Assembly (NCBI GenBank): GCA_963788015.1
Contig: CAWBEY010000012.1
Span: forward strand, 1,798,001 to 1,862,000
From: JBBRHH01 sp963788015
GTDB lineage: Bacteria; Planctomycetota; Phycisphaerae; Tepidisphaerales; Tepidisphaeraceae
Direction of reading: 5' to 3'
Length of the DNA: 64,000 nucleotides
A program made the translations under genes and the position numbers. Shown one piece after another: positions 1 through 11,137 of the stretch. Under the pieces are notes generated by a model. It ran no database searches and was not told where the DNA came from. It saw nothing but the letters and a program-made list of their open reading frames with translations. How positions within the stretch are numbered: the first letter of the stretch is position 1; each line of letters opens with the position of its first letter.

Positions 1-2
1 TT

Positions 3-752
3 GCGCTGCATCTCTATGCGATAGACAACGACGGGACGCTTCCTTTTGTTAACCCTAACCTGCATCTCCAGGGGCTTGGCGGCTATGGGGTGGGGGGCGG
101 GCCGAGTCCGGCACTGGGGGATGGAAAGGGCGGGGCGGTAATTTACGACGAGAAGTATCTTCCGTACGTTCCGGCGCCGCAAAACCGCCCGCTCAACAAG
201 TACATGGCGGCGTCGATTTACAATGACACGATCGACGGCAAGTCTTACAACGGGGTGTACCACTACGATATCTGGAAATGCCCATCTGACTGCGGAGTGG
301 ATTACTCGGCATATTGGCCGGGCAGTTCACTGCTCCCGACGGTTTATGAATGGATGGGGGTGAGTTTTATTTACAACGACTTCACGATCAGCGCGGAGAT
401 GTTCCCGACTATTGACCATTCGGACTACGCCGACAGCGTTTCCAATCGCCGCAAAATCTCAGCCGCAAGACAGGCCGCCATCTTGATCGCCTTTTACGAA
501 CCGCCTGCCAAGCCAGCCTGCTCGGGCGTGAGCGACGGGATCGTATTTCGCTGGCACAATGCTTCCAATCAGACCGGGTCGTACGACTGGAAAAAGCCTG
601 GCTCGGCCGGCTTTTATTCCAACGTTACCTTCTTCGACGGCCACGCCGAGACCGTTGATTTCTCGGCTGCTTATCAGCGGGATGCGACGGGAGGGATCGT
701 GAAATATAGCGAGCGGGCAACCTCGAAATATGCATGGTATCTGACGAAATAG
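3..752 (+). CDS. H-X9-DG pseudopilin-type secreted protein, 5' end outside window
   Basis: The frame is open to the left edge, so the gene starts upstream; about 249 codons are visible. The segment YAIDNDGTLP near the edge matches the stretch that follows the N-terminal methylation helix in planctomycete prepilin-like proteins (DUF1559 type). Near the C-terminus FFDGHAE is the DG core of the H-X9-DG domain. These proteins are usually secreted or surface exposed and occur in many copies per planctomycete genome; their individual roles are unknown. The N-terminal pilin helix that would confirm the assignment lies outside the window. Confidence 0.8.
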   Translation, partial: ALHLYAIDNDGTLPFVNPNLHLQGLGGYGVGGGPSPALGDGKGGAVIYDEKYLPYVPAPQNRPLNKYMAASIYNDTIDGKSYNGVYHYDIWKCPSDCGVDYSAYWPGSSLLPTVYEWMGVSFIYNDFTISAEMFPTIDHSDYADSVSNRRKISAARQAAILIAFYEPPAKPACSGVSDGIVFRWHNASNQTGSYDWKKPGSAGFYSNVTFFDGHAETVDFSAAYQRDATGGIVKYSERATSKYAWYLTK

Positions 753-853
753 TCCTGGCGTCGATGAGGGAATAATTTTTGGATTCCCTTCTCCGTCCGC
801 CCGGCGGGGTGTCTAATATCATCGGTGGGTGTGACTTTTGCACGAGGTGCAAT

Positions 854-1666
854 GTGAACAGGTTGATGGTCATTGCTTTAGTGTTGGTGGGCGCGTGGGC
901 GGCCGTGGTTGAGGGCGGTGTGCCCGATCCTTCCGACCGTTATTCCAGCGATCCCGACCGATTCGCGCCTAGGGCGGCCGAGGCCGGCGGTGGGAACGCC
1001 GCCGCTCCGTTTGATGAGCGGTTAGTTGCATCCGCTAACGCGCGCTGGGCCGCGACGAAAGAGATTTTTCAACGGGCGGAGATGGCGATCAACGTCATCC
1101 CGGTGCAGTTGCGAAAGGCGTTTGAGACTTCGGCGGAGTACAAGGCTGCGATGGCGGATTTGGCGGCTGCCCAGGCTGGCATCGATGCGGCTGAAAAACC
1201 GGTGTTGGATGCCTTGGCGCAACGGGATGAGTATCGATCGGCGAAGACTGAATACGATCGGGTCGCGAAGATCCTGCGTGCGGGCCGCCTTCACCCCACG
1301 GATCAGGAAGCGCTTTCTCAGGAAAAGCTTGGGTATGGGCAGCGGATGCACCGGATTGAATTTGAAGCACTCGCCAACGACGCGGCCGTTCAGAAGGCCC
1401 GGGCACAACTTCAGACCGCCAGCGCTCGCGTCTCGACTTTACGCGACACGTTTGAACAGACCGTGCGACTGAATCCAGAATTTCTGGCGGCCCGCAAGGC
1501 TTATGGCGATGCACGGGTGGAATACGCGGCGGCCTCGGCTTATCTGGATGGGCTGGTGGCGGCGCGCTGCGACGCCCTGAATGCTTTCTACACGCAGCAG
1601 TATTACAGCAGCATCGGCAACGTCTCATCGCCTTACAACTACGGGCCGTATTACAACGGGCGATAG
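854..1666 (+). CDS. secreted coiled-coil protein of unknown function
   Basis: I chose the GTG at 854 because it opens directly onto a signal peptide (MNRLMVIALVLVGAWAA, cleavage near residue 20). Starts further upstream would put charged and Cys-rich residues before it. The mature protein is Ala/Arg/Glu-rich and looks almost entirely helical, with heptad-like coiled coil over roughly residues 50-240. It ends in a Tyr/Asn-rich tail. I recognise no catalytic motif or named family. It follows the pseudopilin gene by about 100 bp on the same strand. It may act as a periplasmic structural or spacer protein, but that is only inferred from shape. Confidence 0.7.
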   Translation: MNRLMVIALVLVGAWAAVVEGGVPDPSDRYSSDPDRFAPRAAEAGGGNAAAPFDERLVASANARWAATKEIFQRAEMAINVIPVQLRKAFETSAEYKAAMADLAAAQAGIDAAEKPVLDALAQRDEYRSAKTEYDRVAKILRAGRLHPTDQEALSQEKLGYGQRMHRIEFEALANDAAVQKARAQLQTASARVSTLRDTFEQTVRLNPEFLAARKAYGDARVEYAAASAYLDGLVAARCDALNAFYTQQYYSSIGNVSSPYNYGPYYNGR

Positions 1667-1671
1667 TAATT

Positions 1672-3943
1672 TTAGGTCGATAGGTCGGCCGCCACTTGAT
1701 TGAGAGGGTCAGACCAATCCCCGCGCTGCTTCTGGCGGAAGAGTCGCATGGTTGGATACCAAGGGGTGTCGGCGCGGTCTAGCATCCATCGAAAGTCAGG
1801 CGCGAAAGCAAGCAGCACCCAGACCGGCCGATGCAGCGCCACCAGCCAAATGCGCAACGGCCGTGTCTACTGTGATCACCAGATCCATGTTCGCAATGAA
1901 GGCCGCGGTATCGGCAAAGTCTTTGAGATCGTTGGTGTAATCAAAGAGCAACATCCCTTCGGGGGGTGACTTGGCTTGTTCAGCGGGTTGGCCTTTTTGA
2001 AGGCTGTAAAACTGTACGCCTGCGATGGCCGCGAGCGGCATGAAAGTTTGAAGTGAGCAGGAGCGGTTGCGGTCATTCTTGTGGCCGGGGCTGCCGGCCC
2101 AGACGAGTCCGATACGCCGCCCTGGCCCATTGGCCTCGAGGCGCTCTTGCCAATATGCGATACGCCTGGGGTCGGCTGAGAGATATGGTGTGTGTGCCGG
2201 CACTGTATCCAGCGTCGTCTGGAACACGCGCGGAAGGCTCATCAGTGCGAGGTGGCAATCGAAATGAGGAAGCTGCTGGCCGCGTGATACCACCTGCGCT
2301 ATGCCCTCCACCCCAGTGAGCAGTGTGCAGAGCGGCTCCTGGCATTCGACCACAACCCGCCCCCCGCGCTCCGCAATCAGCGTGGCATAACGAATAAATT
2401 GAAGCGTATCCCCCAGCCCCTGCTCGGCGTGAAGTAAAAGCGTCTTGCCGGCCAGATCTGCCCCGTCCCACGTGGGCTGGGAAAAGCTGCGCGGCTGGAC
2501 GGAAGCATCGCCCAGCTTCCACCGCCACTCATATTCTTCCCACCCGCGTAAATAATCACCTTTCAGGAGGAGCGTCACACCACGATTGAAATAGGCGTCC
2601 GCGTAATTGGCCTTGCATGCGCTGGCCCTTTCGAACGACACCAGCGCCTCATCAAGCCGCAGAAGTTCCTGGTAGGCGGTGGCAAGGTTGTTGTGGGCCT
2701 CGGCGTAATCGGGATTGATGGCCAGCGCTTTTTCGTAGCAGGCGATGGCCTCGTCGATCTTCCCCTGATCTTTCAGCGGGTTGCCCAGGTTGCTCCATGC
2801 CTCGACGTATTGTGGCCGGAGCTCAATGGCGCGGCGGTAGGCGGCGATCGACTCATCAAGCTGGCCCTGCTTGCGAAGGGCCACGCCGAGATTGTTGTGC
2901 GCATCCGGGAGCGACGGGTTGATCTCAATGGCCTTGCGCAGGTTCTGGAGCGCTTCGTCAAAGCGGCGCAGGCGATTGAGGGTTGAGCCGATGTTGCTGT
3001 AGGCGATGGCGCAGTTGGGGTCGATGCCGATGGCCTCGTGAAACGCCTGCATCGCCTCCTTGTATTGCCCGGCGTCGCGGAGCACGTTGCCGAGATTACT
3101 CCAGGCTTCGGCGTAGTTGGGGTTCAGGTCAATGGCCTTGCGATATGCGGTGGCGGCCTCGTCGTGCCGCCCGAGCACATGGAGCGTGCTGGCGAGGTTG
3201 GCGTGTGCTTCGGCGAATCGCGGGCGGAGCTCAATGGCTTTTTGGTGACAAACAATCGCCTCTTGAAGGCGGCTTTGAAGCTGGTAAATCGTGCCGAGGT
3301 TCGCGTGGGCCTCGGCCAGGTTCGGCAATGCATCAATGGCTTTTTGAAAGCAGTGGCCCGCCTCTTTGAGTTTCCACTGGTCTTTCAACACCGATCCGAG
3401 GTTGTTCCACGCTGCGGCGTTGGCCGGCTCCAGATCGATCACTTTTCGATAAGAATTGGCCGCCTCGTTTAATTTTCCCACGCCGTGCAGGGCGCCGCCG
3501 AGATTGAAGTGAGCGGAGGCGAACTCCGGCCGAAACATAATCGACTTGCGGTACGATCCAATAGCCTCATCGAGCTTGCCGACCGCCCGCAGCGCCGTGC
3601 CCAGATTCGCATGTGCGTCGGCATAATCCGGCTTGAGCCGCACGGCCTTCTCATACGCCCCGGCCGCCTCTTCGAAGCGCTGGGCGGCGTGAAGGGCGGT
3701 ACCTAAGTTGCCGTGATATTCTGCGGATCGCGGATTGAGCGCAATGGCCTGGCGGATCAATTCGATGGCCTTGTCGTTCCGCCCCACCTGGTGGGCCACG
3801 ACGCCCAGAAGATGCAGAGCGTCGCCGTTGCGGGGCTGGTGCTTTAGAATTTCGCGGTAAATGGCCTCGGCCTGCGCCAGTCGCCCGGCCTGATGATGAC
3901 CAATAGCCAGGCCAATGGCCTTTTGCGGAGTGAGTGTGGGCAT
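1672..3943 (-). CDS. TPR protein with C-terminal GT9/OGT-like domain (frameshift)
   Basis: Residues 10-470 are about a dozen consecutive 34-residue tetratricopeptide repeats (ALNPRSAEYHGNLGTALHA style). After them comes a glycosyltransferase family 9/OGT-like domain with HAEQGLGDTLQFIRY and ITVDTAVAHLAG. The original frame ends at 1796, but the expected family C-terminus (RPVWVLLAFAPDFRWMLDR) continues in the next frame down to 1672. One extra G near 1846 explains this, so it is one gene or a very recent lesion. The ATG at 3943 (MPTLTPQ) is preferred over a start nine codons upstream. Such TPR-glycosyltransferases are thought to modify proteins or surface glycans; the acceptor is unknown. It is divergent from the DUF4058 gene. 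Confidence 0.85.
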
Positions 3944-4074
3944 TGGAGGTATATCGAGCCGGGCCCGCATAAAGATTCATCGGGGCGCGCGGCACGTCTG
4001 TTATCGGAGGTGCCTGGAGTACAATTCGGAGCGAGCCAAGCCGTGGGAGTGGTATAATCTGCTGGAGAATTTTA

Positions 4075-4872
4075 ATGCCATCACCTTTTCCGGGAATGGA
4101 CCCCTATCTTGAAGACCCGGCACTTTGGCCGGATGTGCATAGCCGTCTGATTAACATCAGCAGCGAAATTCTGATGGCGCAACTGCGCCCGAAATACTTC
4201 GTGCAGATCGATGAGCGGCTTTGGGTGGCGACCGAGGAAGATGAGGCGCGGGACGTGATCGTGCCGGACCTGCGCATCCGGCAGGTTGGCCGGGGGATGG
4301 GGGGCGGATCGGCATCTGGCGGCGTTAGTGCGGCGGTGGCGGATGTTGGGGTTGAAATTCTGTATGAGTTTGAGATTGAAGTTCACGAGGCGCGGCTGCG
4401 CATTCTTGATCGTGACTCGCAGCGGGTGATTACGGTGATCGAGTTTCTCAGCCCGGCCAACAAGGTGCGAGGATCTGGGGGCCGGGAGAGCTATGAACAG
4501 AAGCGCAAGGATGTCCTCTCGTGCGAGGCGAGCTTTGTAGAGATTGACCTGCTGCGCACGGGTGAAAGACCGCCATCGCCGCGCAACGGGATTGGGCCGT
4601 ATGACTATCTCGTGCAGGTATGGCGGTGGACGGGCGAACGCCACCGCATCTTTGCCTGGCCGATGCTGCTGGAGGAACGGTTGAAGGTTATCCCGATCCC
4701 TGTGCGCCCGGAGGATCCGGATGGGACGCTTGATTTGCAGTCGGTGCTGAACACCGCCTACGACCGTGCCGGCTATGACGTGCGCGTTAACTATGGCCGA
4801 CATCCGGCCGTTTTGCTTCCTCCGGAGCAGGCGCGGTGGGCGGATGAACATTTGAAGGCCGGGCCGCGCTGA
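4075..4872 (+). CDS. DUF4058 family protein
   Basis: The start MPSPFPGMDPYLEDP is the signature opening of the DUF4058 family. The length of 265 residues matches the family, and the conserved core VIEFLSPANK followed by EIDLLR is present. The function is not established; the family is common in planctomycetes and cyanobacteria. GGAG lies about nine bases before the ATG. It is transcribed away from the TPR gene, with a 131-bp shared upstream region, and is followed 30 bp later by the S10 peptidase gene. Confidence 0.9.
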   Translation: MPSPFPGMDPYLEDPALWPDVHSRLINISSEILMAQLRPKYFVQIDERLWVATEEDEARDVIVPDLRIRQVGRGMGGGSASGGVSAAVADVGVEILYEFEIEVHEARLRILDRDSQRVITVIEFLSPANKVRGSGGRESYEQKRKDVLSCEASFVEIDLLRTGERPPSPRNGIGPYDYLVQVWRWTGERHRIFAWPMLLEERLKVIPIPVRPEDPDGTLDLQSVLNTAYDRAGYDVRVNYGRHPAVLLPPEQARWADEHLKAGPR

Positions 4873-4902
4873 TTTTGCACCGGTCGCGGCTATGATTCGG
4901 CC

Positions 4903-6491
4903 GTGAAAACCAATCCTTTTGCATTGAACGTGATTATTGTGGTGGCCGGGCTGCTGGCTTGTGCGGTGCAGGCACAGACGTCCCGCCCCACGCGCCATGA
5001 GGTTGTTGCCGGCGAGGGGCATCCGGCCACGCAGCCTGCGGGGGATGGGGCCAAGAGCAACCCCGGCGAAGGATCGCTTGAAAATTTGTCGGTGACTGAA
5101 CATGAAGTGAAGGTGGGCGAGGGGACACTGAAATATCGCGCGACGGCCGGGACGATGGCGATGAAGGATGAGGCGGGGAAGGCGAAGGCGAGCGTATTTT
5201 TTGTGGCGTATGAGAAGATCGCGGCCGAGGCGATTGCGCCGGAGAAGCGGCCGATCACATACCTGTTTAATGGCGGCCCGGGTGCGGCGGCCGTGTGGCT
5301 GCACATGGGGGCGGCGGGGCCGCGGCGCGTGGCGCTGAGCGAACAGGGGGAACCGCCCGCGCCGCCTTATAAGCTTGTGGATAACGATCAGACGTGGCTG
5401 GATCTGAGCGATCTGGTGTTCATTGATCCGGTGGGGACGGGGTTCAGCAGGCCGGCGCAGGGCGAGGCCAAGGAGCAGTTTTTTGGCGTGGAGGAGGACG
5501 TGCGGTGGGTGGCTGACTTTATCCGACTGTACACCACCAAGTATGAGCGGTGGACGTCGCCCAAATTCCTGGCCGGCGAAAGCTATGGCACCACCCGGGC
5601 GGCGGCGCTGGCGGATTACCTCCCTTCGCGATACGGCATCGATCTCAACGGCATCATTCTGATTTCAACGGTGTTGAACTTCGGCGCAATCCAGCCATCC
5701 GAAGGCAACGATCTGCCCTTTGTCCTTTACCTCCCCACTTACACCGCGACGGCGTGGTATCACAAGAAACTACCGGCCGATCTGCAAGCGGACCTGAAGA
5801 AGGCGATGGATGAAGCCAGGCAATGGTCATTGGGCGAATATACGGCGGCCCTGGCCAAGGGAAACTCGCTGAGCGGCGACGAGCGGAAGGCGGTCGTGCA
5901 AAAGCTGTCTCGATATACGGGCCTTACCGCTGAATACATCGAGAAGGCGAATCTGCGAATCAGTCCGGGCGGTTTTCAAAAGACGCTTCTGGCCGACCAG
6001 CGGCTGGTGGTGGGGCGCTTTGATGGCCGGCTGACTGCTTTCGACGTGCATCCGCTCTCGGGGTATCCGGAGGAGGACCCGAGCCTGTGCGCTATCTCGG
6101 GCCGTATAGTGCGACGTTTAATGACTATGTGCGCAGGTCGCTTGGGTATAAGACCGAGCTGACGTATGAGACGCTGACGGACAAAGTGCAGCCGTGGAAT
6201 TTTGGGCGGGGCGGCAGCGGGTATTTGAATGTTTCGGAGCGATTGCAGTCGGCGATGGTGGCCAATCCGCATCTGAAGGTGATGGTGGCCGAGGGGTATT
6301 ACGACATGGCCACGCCGTTCCTGTCGGTCGATTACACGCTTAACCATCTCGATCTGAGCCGCGATCTGAGGGCAAATATTGAGCAGCGGTATTACGAGGG
6401 CGGACACATGATGTATCACTACCGGCCGGGGTTGGCGCAGCTGAAGGGGGACGTGGCGAAGTTCATGGAAGGGGCGGGGATCGGGCGGTGA
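4903..6491 (+). CDS. S10 family serine carboxypeptidase-like protein (frameshift)
   Basis: The GTG at 4903 begins a signal peptide (residues 1-25, ending at AQAQT). The peptidase domain shows the family landmarks in order: FNGGPG oxyanion loop, DPVGTGFS, the nucleophile motif GESYG, then the acid in AEGYYDMATP and the His in GGHMMYH. The first frame stops at 6162, while the last third, with the Asp and His, is read in another frame starting by about 6084. Loss of one base near 6083 explains this and gives a product of about 530 residues, normal for the family. The expected role is removal of C-terminal residues from peptides outside the cytoplasm; the substrate is unknown. Confidence 0.85.
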
Positions 6492-6506
6492 AACGCTGGC
6501 CCGTGG

Positions 6507-8405
6507 TTACGGATGAGGGGGCGATTCCAGCGTATCGACGGTCATCTTGAAGTTGGTGTTGTCGCTCGCAACTGAGGTATCGCCCGGTACTACTTTGATG
6601 AAGTAGGTGCCGGGCTTCACCGAGATGACGATTGAGTCGACAGTGGTGCCATTGTTCTCTGAGCTCTTGACGGTGTTGCCCTTGGAGTCCAGGAGAAACA
6701 GATCGGCGTCGGCGCTGTGCGGGTAGAGCACGATGCTCAGTTCCTTGTGGCGAATCACGATCTTATACAGGTCTATCTGATCATCTTGACCCACATAATC
6801 GCGGAGATCGTATTTCTGGAACTTGGGGCCTAAGGTAAGCGCGTGTGCGACATCGCTGCCGGCGTAGTCGGAGGTGAGCGTGAGGGTATAGGTGGTGTTA
6901 TCGCCTGGGATTGCCTTGGGTTACTTCCACTAGATAGTCGCCACCTGGCAGCACGCGCTGGACCATGTCGACGGTAAGATCGGAGTTCTGAGAAGTGGCC
7001 AACTGCTTGACCTTGCCCGTGGCCGGGGTGTACTTGAAAAGTGTGATGTCCGCATCCTTCAGATCAGGGGCAAGGCTGGCGGTGAAGGTGCCTTTCGTAA
7101 TCATCTTAAAGTGAAAGAAATCCTTGGTGTCGGCGTCGCCGACAAATCCCTTGAAGACGCGGCGGCCGTCCATTTTGCCGACGTTCAAGGAAGTGGCCGG
7201 GGTGTTTCCTGCGGTATCAGCGGGCACGTTCAAGGTTTTAGCGTTTCCAAGCGCCGGCACGACGGACTCGCCCAGGCCATTGACACCCACCACCTTATAG
7301 AAATAAGTGGTGCTGGGCTTGAGGTCGATATCCTTGAAGGTAAGGACCGTTCCCGTTCCGGCGTTGGCGCGCAAGGGTTTGCACAAGCGTGAAACCCGTC
7401 GTCGCGCTGGTGGTCGAGCGGTAAACGCGAAAGTTAGTTTCGTTGGTCGAGTTGTCCGTGAAGCTTAAATCGATTTCGTGGAATGAAATGGGCGTGACGG
7501 TCAGGCCGGTGGGCGCAAGCGGTGCGGCGGGAGGAGTGCCGGTGCCGGTTTCGGTGAGGTTGACCAGCACGCTGGCGGCGTCGTTGGTGGAGAAGGTGAT
7601 GCCGGCCGTCTCGTTGCCGTTGATCGTCGGCCTGAACGTGACCGAGACGGTGTAGGTTCGGCCGACGGGGATGCTGAAAGCGCCGTTGTTGGTGCTGACG
7701 TTGATGCTGTTGCCGTTGTTGTCGAGCACTGTCACGATGAAGTCGGCGCGGTTTAATCCAACGGCGTTGAAGGCGCTGATATTCAGCGGCGTGCCGCCCC
7801 GGTTGCTGAGGGTGAGGGTGGCCGGGTCGCTGATGCCGCCGATGGGGGTGGTGTTGAGTGCGAGGGCGGTGCCGCTGGTGACAAGGTGGGCGGTGGGAAA
7901 AACCGGAGCGATGGCGGTGGAATTGGCGGTGAGCGTGACGGTCTTGTTGGCCGCGTCGTTGGTGGTGAAGGTGATGGGGGCGGATTCGTTGCCGACGGCG
8001 CTGGGGTCGAAGGCTACATCAATGGTGAACTGCTGGGTGGCCACGATGGTGAAGTTGTTGGCGTTGACAACATTTCCAAGGTTATCGCGGACGGTGATGG
8101 GAAAATCGCCTGCCTTGGCGCCGCCGACCGCGAGATTGGCGACGTTAAGATCCGTTGTGCCGGTGTTCTGCAGGGTGAATGTTCTGGGCGCTGACGAAGC
8201 CCAGCGGCGTGGTCGCCAGCGTTACGGTGTTGTCGTTGTTGGGCAGCGAGTTGTCGGTGACCACCAGCGTGGCCGCGAACATCTGGCGTCCTTCGAGTGA
8301 CTCAACCACGGCGCGGCGCAGGCGTGACTGAACGGGATGGGAAGGAAAAGGGGATTTAAGTTTCGAGCGCAGACTATCTAATAATGACGACAAGATGATG
8401 CTCAC
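6507..8405 (-). CDS. secreted multidomain protein: ASH-like, FN3 and PPC domains (frameshifts)
   Basis: The GTG at 8405 is preferred because AAGGGA lies six bases upstream. The N-terminus carries the planctomycete motif LEGRQMFA after a basic region. Then follow choice-of-anchor-D (ASH-like) repeats ending in TFSTNDAA and TFTTNDAA, a fibronectin type III domain (SFTDNSTNETNFRVYRS), and two pre-peptidase C-terminal-like beta domains (DADTKDFFHF, HSADADLFLLDS). Continuous homology needs three one-base corrections, near 8180, 7369 and 6908. Domain content suggests an exported cell-surface or adhesive protein. No enzymatic domain is seen. Confidence 0.75.
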
Positions 8406-8718
8406 GGTTGTCCCTTCAATGAAGCGATCCTTCGCCAGCGCCAACTAAACCCTCGGCCCCTCGGACGACGATGAGCGATTCTAATCGCCGAGGCGCAGGA
8501 ACTCAAATTTTCCAGCCACATAATGTGTGAAAGCACTGGAAATATTGAGGTGGAGCCTGCTTTTAGCTCATAGTTGCATGATTAATAGGGTACCCGGCGC
8601 TGGTGAAGCGTAAAGTACCACCTATCGCCTGAAAGACGCCAGAAACCGGCCTTCAGAAGCGAGGAAGGATGCGGTGATGCTTAGAAGGCTGCGGCTGGCC
8701 GGATTGATCTGACCGCAG
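8406..8718. other. intergenic, no gene seen
   Basis: This stretch separates two minus-strand genes. I see no credible ORF, RNA gene or strong hairpin. The part next to 8405 must hold the promoter of the secreted multidomain protein, but I could not pick boxes with confidence. Confidence 0.5.
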
Positions 8719-9587
8719 CTACTCCAGTTTCAGCTTCGTGAAAATGGTATCGATGGCGTCGTGCCATTTGCTGTAGCCGGGGTCTTCCAGGTGCAGTTTG
8801 TCGGGCTTGAAGAATTGGGGATCGGGGGAACCGTCGGGTTTGGCGAAGGGGGCGAAGAGGTCCAGCAGCGTGATCTGCTTCTTGCCTTCGGCCAGTTTCT
8901 CGATTTTGGCGTTGAGGTCCTGGAGTTCAGAGAGCTCGATGGGAGCGACCGGGCTGTCGCGGGGGGGATTTTGCAGAGGATGATGGGCATGGCCGGATTG
9001 TGCTTCTGGGCCAGGTCGAGCATGTCGGCGATGTTGGCGGCGGCTTCGGCTGGGGGCTCCTTAGCGCTGAGGTCGTTGGAGCCGATGAGGATGACGATGG
9101 CCTTGGGGTGCAGGTCGAGGACGTCCTCCTGGAAGCGGAAGAGCAGGCCGCGGGTGACGTCGCCGCCAATGCCGCGGTTGGCGACGTTGCGCTTTGGGAA
9201 GGATTTTTCGAGGGTGGACCAGTTGCCGGTGAGGGAGTCGCCGCAGAAGACGATGGCACCTTGCTTCTTTTCACGGTTTTGCCAGAAGTAGTTGCGGTTG
9301 TCATTCATCCACTGGAAGACGCGGATGACGCCTCGGCCGGGCCAGTCGGCCGGATCCTTGGGGAAGGGAGTGGGGCCGGCGGCGGCGGTGTGGGTTTTCG
9401 CAGAAGCGGCCGGGTCGCGGGCGGCGAGGGATTGTTTGATTTCGGCAAGCTCTTTGCGGATGGCAGCATTGTCCGCCTCGAGTTTGTCAATGTGCGACTT
9501 AATCGCGGCCGGGCCTTCGGGGGAGTCCTGGGCGAAAGAGAGATGCGGAAAGGCCAGGAGGAGGGTGAGGGTGAGTAGGGGTTTCAT
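8719..9587 (-). CDS. secreted SGNH/GDSL-family hydrolase (frameshift)
   Basis: The ATG at 9587 starts a signal peptide (MKPLLTLTLLLAFPHLSFAQ). After a short coiled coil come the SGNH blocks: GDSLTGNW (Ser), NRGIGGD (Gly), GSNDL (Asn), and PDKLHLED with the Asp-x-x-His dyad. The last block is in another frame: the original frame runs into a Ser/Pro-rich nonsense tail from about 8955, while the shifted frame gives a normal end at 8719. It is closest in type to platelet-activating-factor acetylhydrolase-like SGNH esterases. It probably removes acyl or acetyl groups from an extracellular glycan or lipid; the substrate is unknown. Confidence 0.85.
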
Positions 9588-9658
9588 GGTGGTGTATGAT
9601 ACTGGAGTGGCGGGGGTTGGCGATGGGCGTGCGCATTGCGGAGTCGAGATCGCGGTTT

Positions 9659-9682
9659 GCGGGTTTGCAATGGTAAACCCGC
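9659..9682. other. inverted repeat (hairpin) between divergent genes
   Basis: GCGGGTTT and AAACCCGC form a perfect 8-bp stem with an 8-base loop. It lies in the 264-bp gap between the SGNH hydrolase and sigma factor genes, which point away from each other, so an operator or mRNA hairpin fits better than a terminator. No T-run follows. Confidence 0.4.
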
Positions 9683-9851
9683 TCGTTGTTGACACACACC
9701 TTCAATCGAAGTCGGTCCGGGCAGAGTCGCCGGCGCGTCAACCCGTGGCGTCAGTCGCGCAGGTGATCAGGTGTAGTACATAATCAAAGGGCAAATATTT
9801 CTCGTGCGCTCTGCGCTTGCCCGGCGTCTAACTTTTTATGAGGAGATGCGT

Positions 9852-10425
9852 TTGAGCGAATCGGATGAGGCGCTGGTTGTGAGGAGTCAGAGCGGAGACC
9901 GATTGGCCTTCGAGGAGTTGGTGCGTCGCACCGGCCGGCTGATATTTGCGCATCTGTATGTGGAATGCGGGGATGTTCACCGGGCGGAAGATCTTTCGCA
10001 GGAGACGTTTCTGATCGCGTTTCGGAAAGTTAAGCAGGTGACTGATCCCAAAGGTTTCCGGTCGTGGCTCTTTGCGATTGGACAATCGGTTGTGATCGAT
10101 GCGGTTCGGCGCGATGGTCGAAAAAAACGCGGGGGGTCGGGCGATGCTCGACGGATCGGCGTCGGTGAGATGGAGCGTCTGCCTGACCAGGCGCCCGGCC
10201 CGGCCGACGCGGCCGAGTGTTCCGAGGAGCGTGGCCGTGTTCTGACAATCCTGCGGCTCGCTGCCGGAGGAATATCGGGTGCCGCTCATGCTGCGGTACA
10301 TCAGCGGCGACGACTACGAATCCATCGGCCGGGAGCTTGGCCTGACCAACGGCTCGCTCCGAGGACTGCTCCACCGCGGGCTGGCGCTGCTGCGGACGCG
10401 CATGGGGTCGCGCAAATTGTCTTGA
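9852..10425 (+). CDS. ECF-type RNA polymerase sigma-70 factor (frameshift)
   Basis: The TTG at 9852 has AGGAG six bases upstream; ATG 9846 abuts that site and GTG 9804 is the longest option. Region 2 is seen in LIFAHLYVECGD, AEDLSQETFL and FRSWLFAIG. Region 4 (SLPEEYRVPLMLRYISG, YESIGRELGLTNGSLRG) is in another frame after about 10255, so one base is extra there. Without the correction the product would lack its -35 recognition helix. It leads an apparent operon with a zinc-finger anti-sigma factor and a DUF4349 membrane protein, the usual layout for an envelope-responsive ECF system. Confidence 0.85.
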
Positions 10426-10465
10426 TGCCGTGGGCGGCGGTTGCCTCTTGTGACGGAGAATGAAC

Positions 10466-11137
10466 ATGATCGACGAACAAAACGAACACGTGTGGTTTGA
10501 TGAACAGATCGCGGGTTATCTGGCCGGCGGCTTGTCGGGGGATGAACTGGCGCGTTTTGAATCTCATCGTGCGGGATGTGCGCCCTGCGCTGCCGGACTG
10601 ACGGAAGCGCGGCAAAGCGATGCGGGGCTTCAACGCCTGTTCGCCGGCCAGCGCCCTTCGGCGGGTTTTGAGGATCGGATCATTCAGCGCCTGCGGACGG
10701 GTTCCCGCGAAAATGCGGAGCGCCGGCCGATGCGGATACATCCTTCCATTGCCCGCGCTGCCCGCTATGCGGCCGCGGCGTTGATTCTTGGAGGCGTGGG
10801 GGCGGGGGCGAATTATTTGCTTAGCCATCAGATCCTCCCGATGCCGGGCATGCAAGCCAGTGAGTACTTTCCGACAGATGGCTATCGTGGCGGACTGGAG
10901 CGTTCATCCAGCGCCACAAGGAGTATGGTGAGCCCTTCGGACCACCTGCCGGCGTCACCCAGGCCATCGAAACGAGGCCAGAACTTCCGAGGGCATGCTG
11001 ACTTTGAACTGAGCGATGGCGGAAGTGGCCGACAGCCGGCACCGTCAACAGCAGACTCCAATGCACTCTATCGCTCGATGCTACCAAATCAAATTCATCA
11101 TCTGCCAGTGCGCAGTGACAGCTGGCGTGCCCAATGA
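10466..11137 (+). CDS. zinc-finger anti-sigma factor, single-pass membrane protein
   Basis: The N-terminal cytoplasmic part has the H-x3-C-x2-C anti-sigma zinc motif (ESHRAGCAPC), and a membrane helix follows around residues 92-115 (RYAAAALILGGVGAG). I chose ATG 10466 because GGAGA sits seven bases upstream; ATG 10460 is too close. It lies 40 bp after the sigma factor gene and should sequester that factor. The C-terminal 90 residues are Ser/Pro/Arg-rich, and the frame overlaps the next ORF by about 120 bp. That is unusual and suggests a further frameshift, possibly fusing this gene to the DUF4349 gene. Confidence 0.75.
   Translation: MIDEQNEHVWFDEQIAGYLAGGLSGDELARFESHRAGCAPCAAGLTEARQSDAGLQRLFAGQRPSAGFEDRIIQRLRTGSRENAERRPMRIHPSIARAARYAAAALILGGVGAGANYLLSHQILPMPGMQASEYFPTDGYRGGLERSSSATRSMVSPSDHLPASPRPSKRGQNFRGHADFELSDGGSGRQPAPSTADSNALYRSMLPNQIHHLPVRSDSWRAQ

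Noticed and set aside
4081..5304. A 407-codon open frame antisense to DUF4058 and the S10 peptidase
   Set aside because: Both plus-strand genes have clear family signatures; the antisense frame does not.
9659..9682. Rho-independent terminator
   Set aside because: The stem is good but no T-run follows on either strand and the flanking genes diverge.
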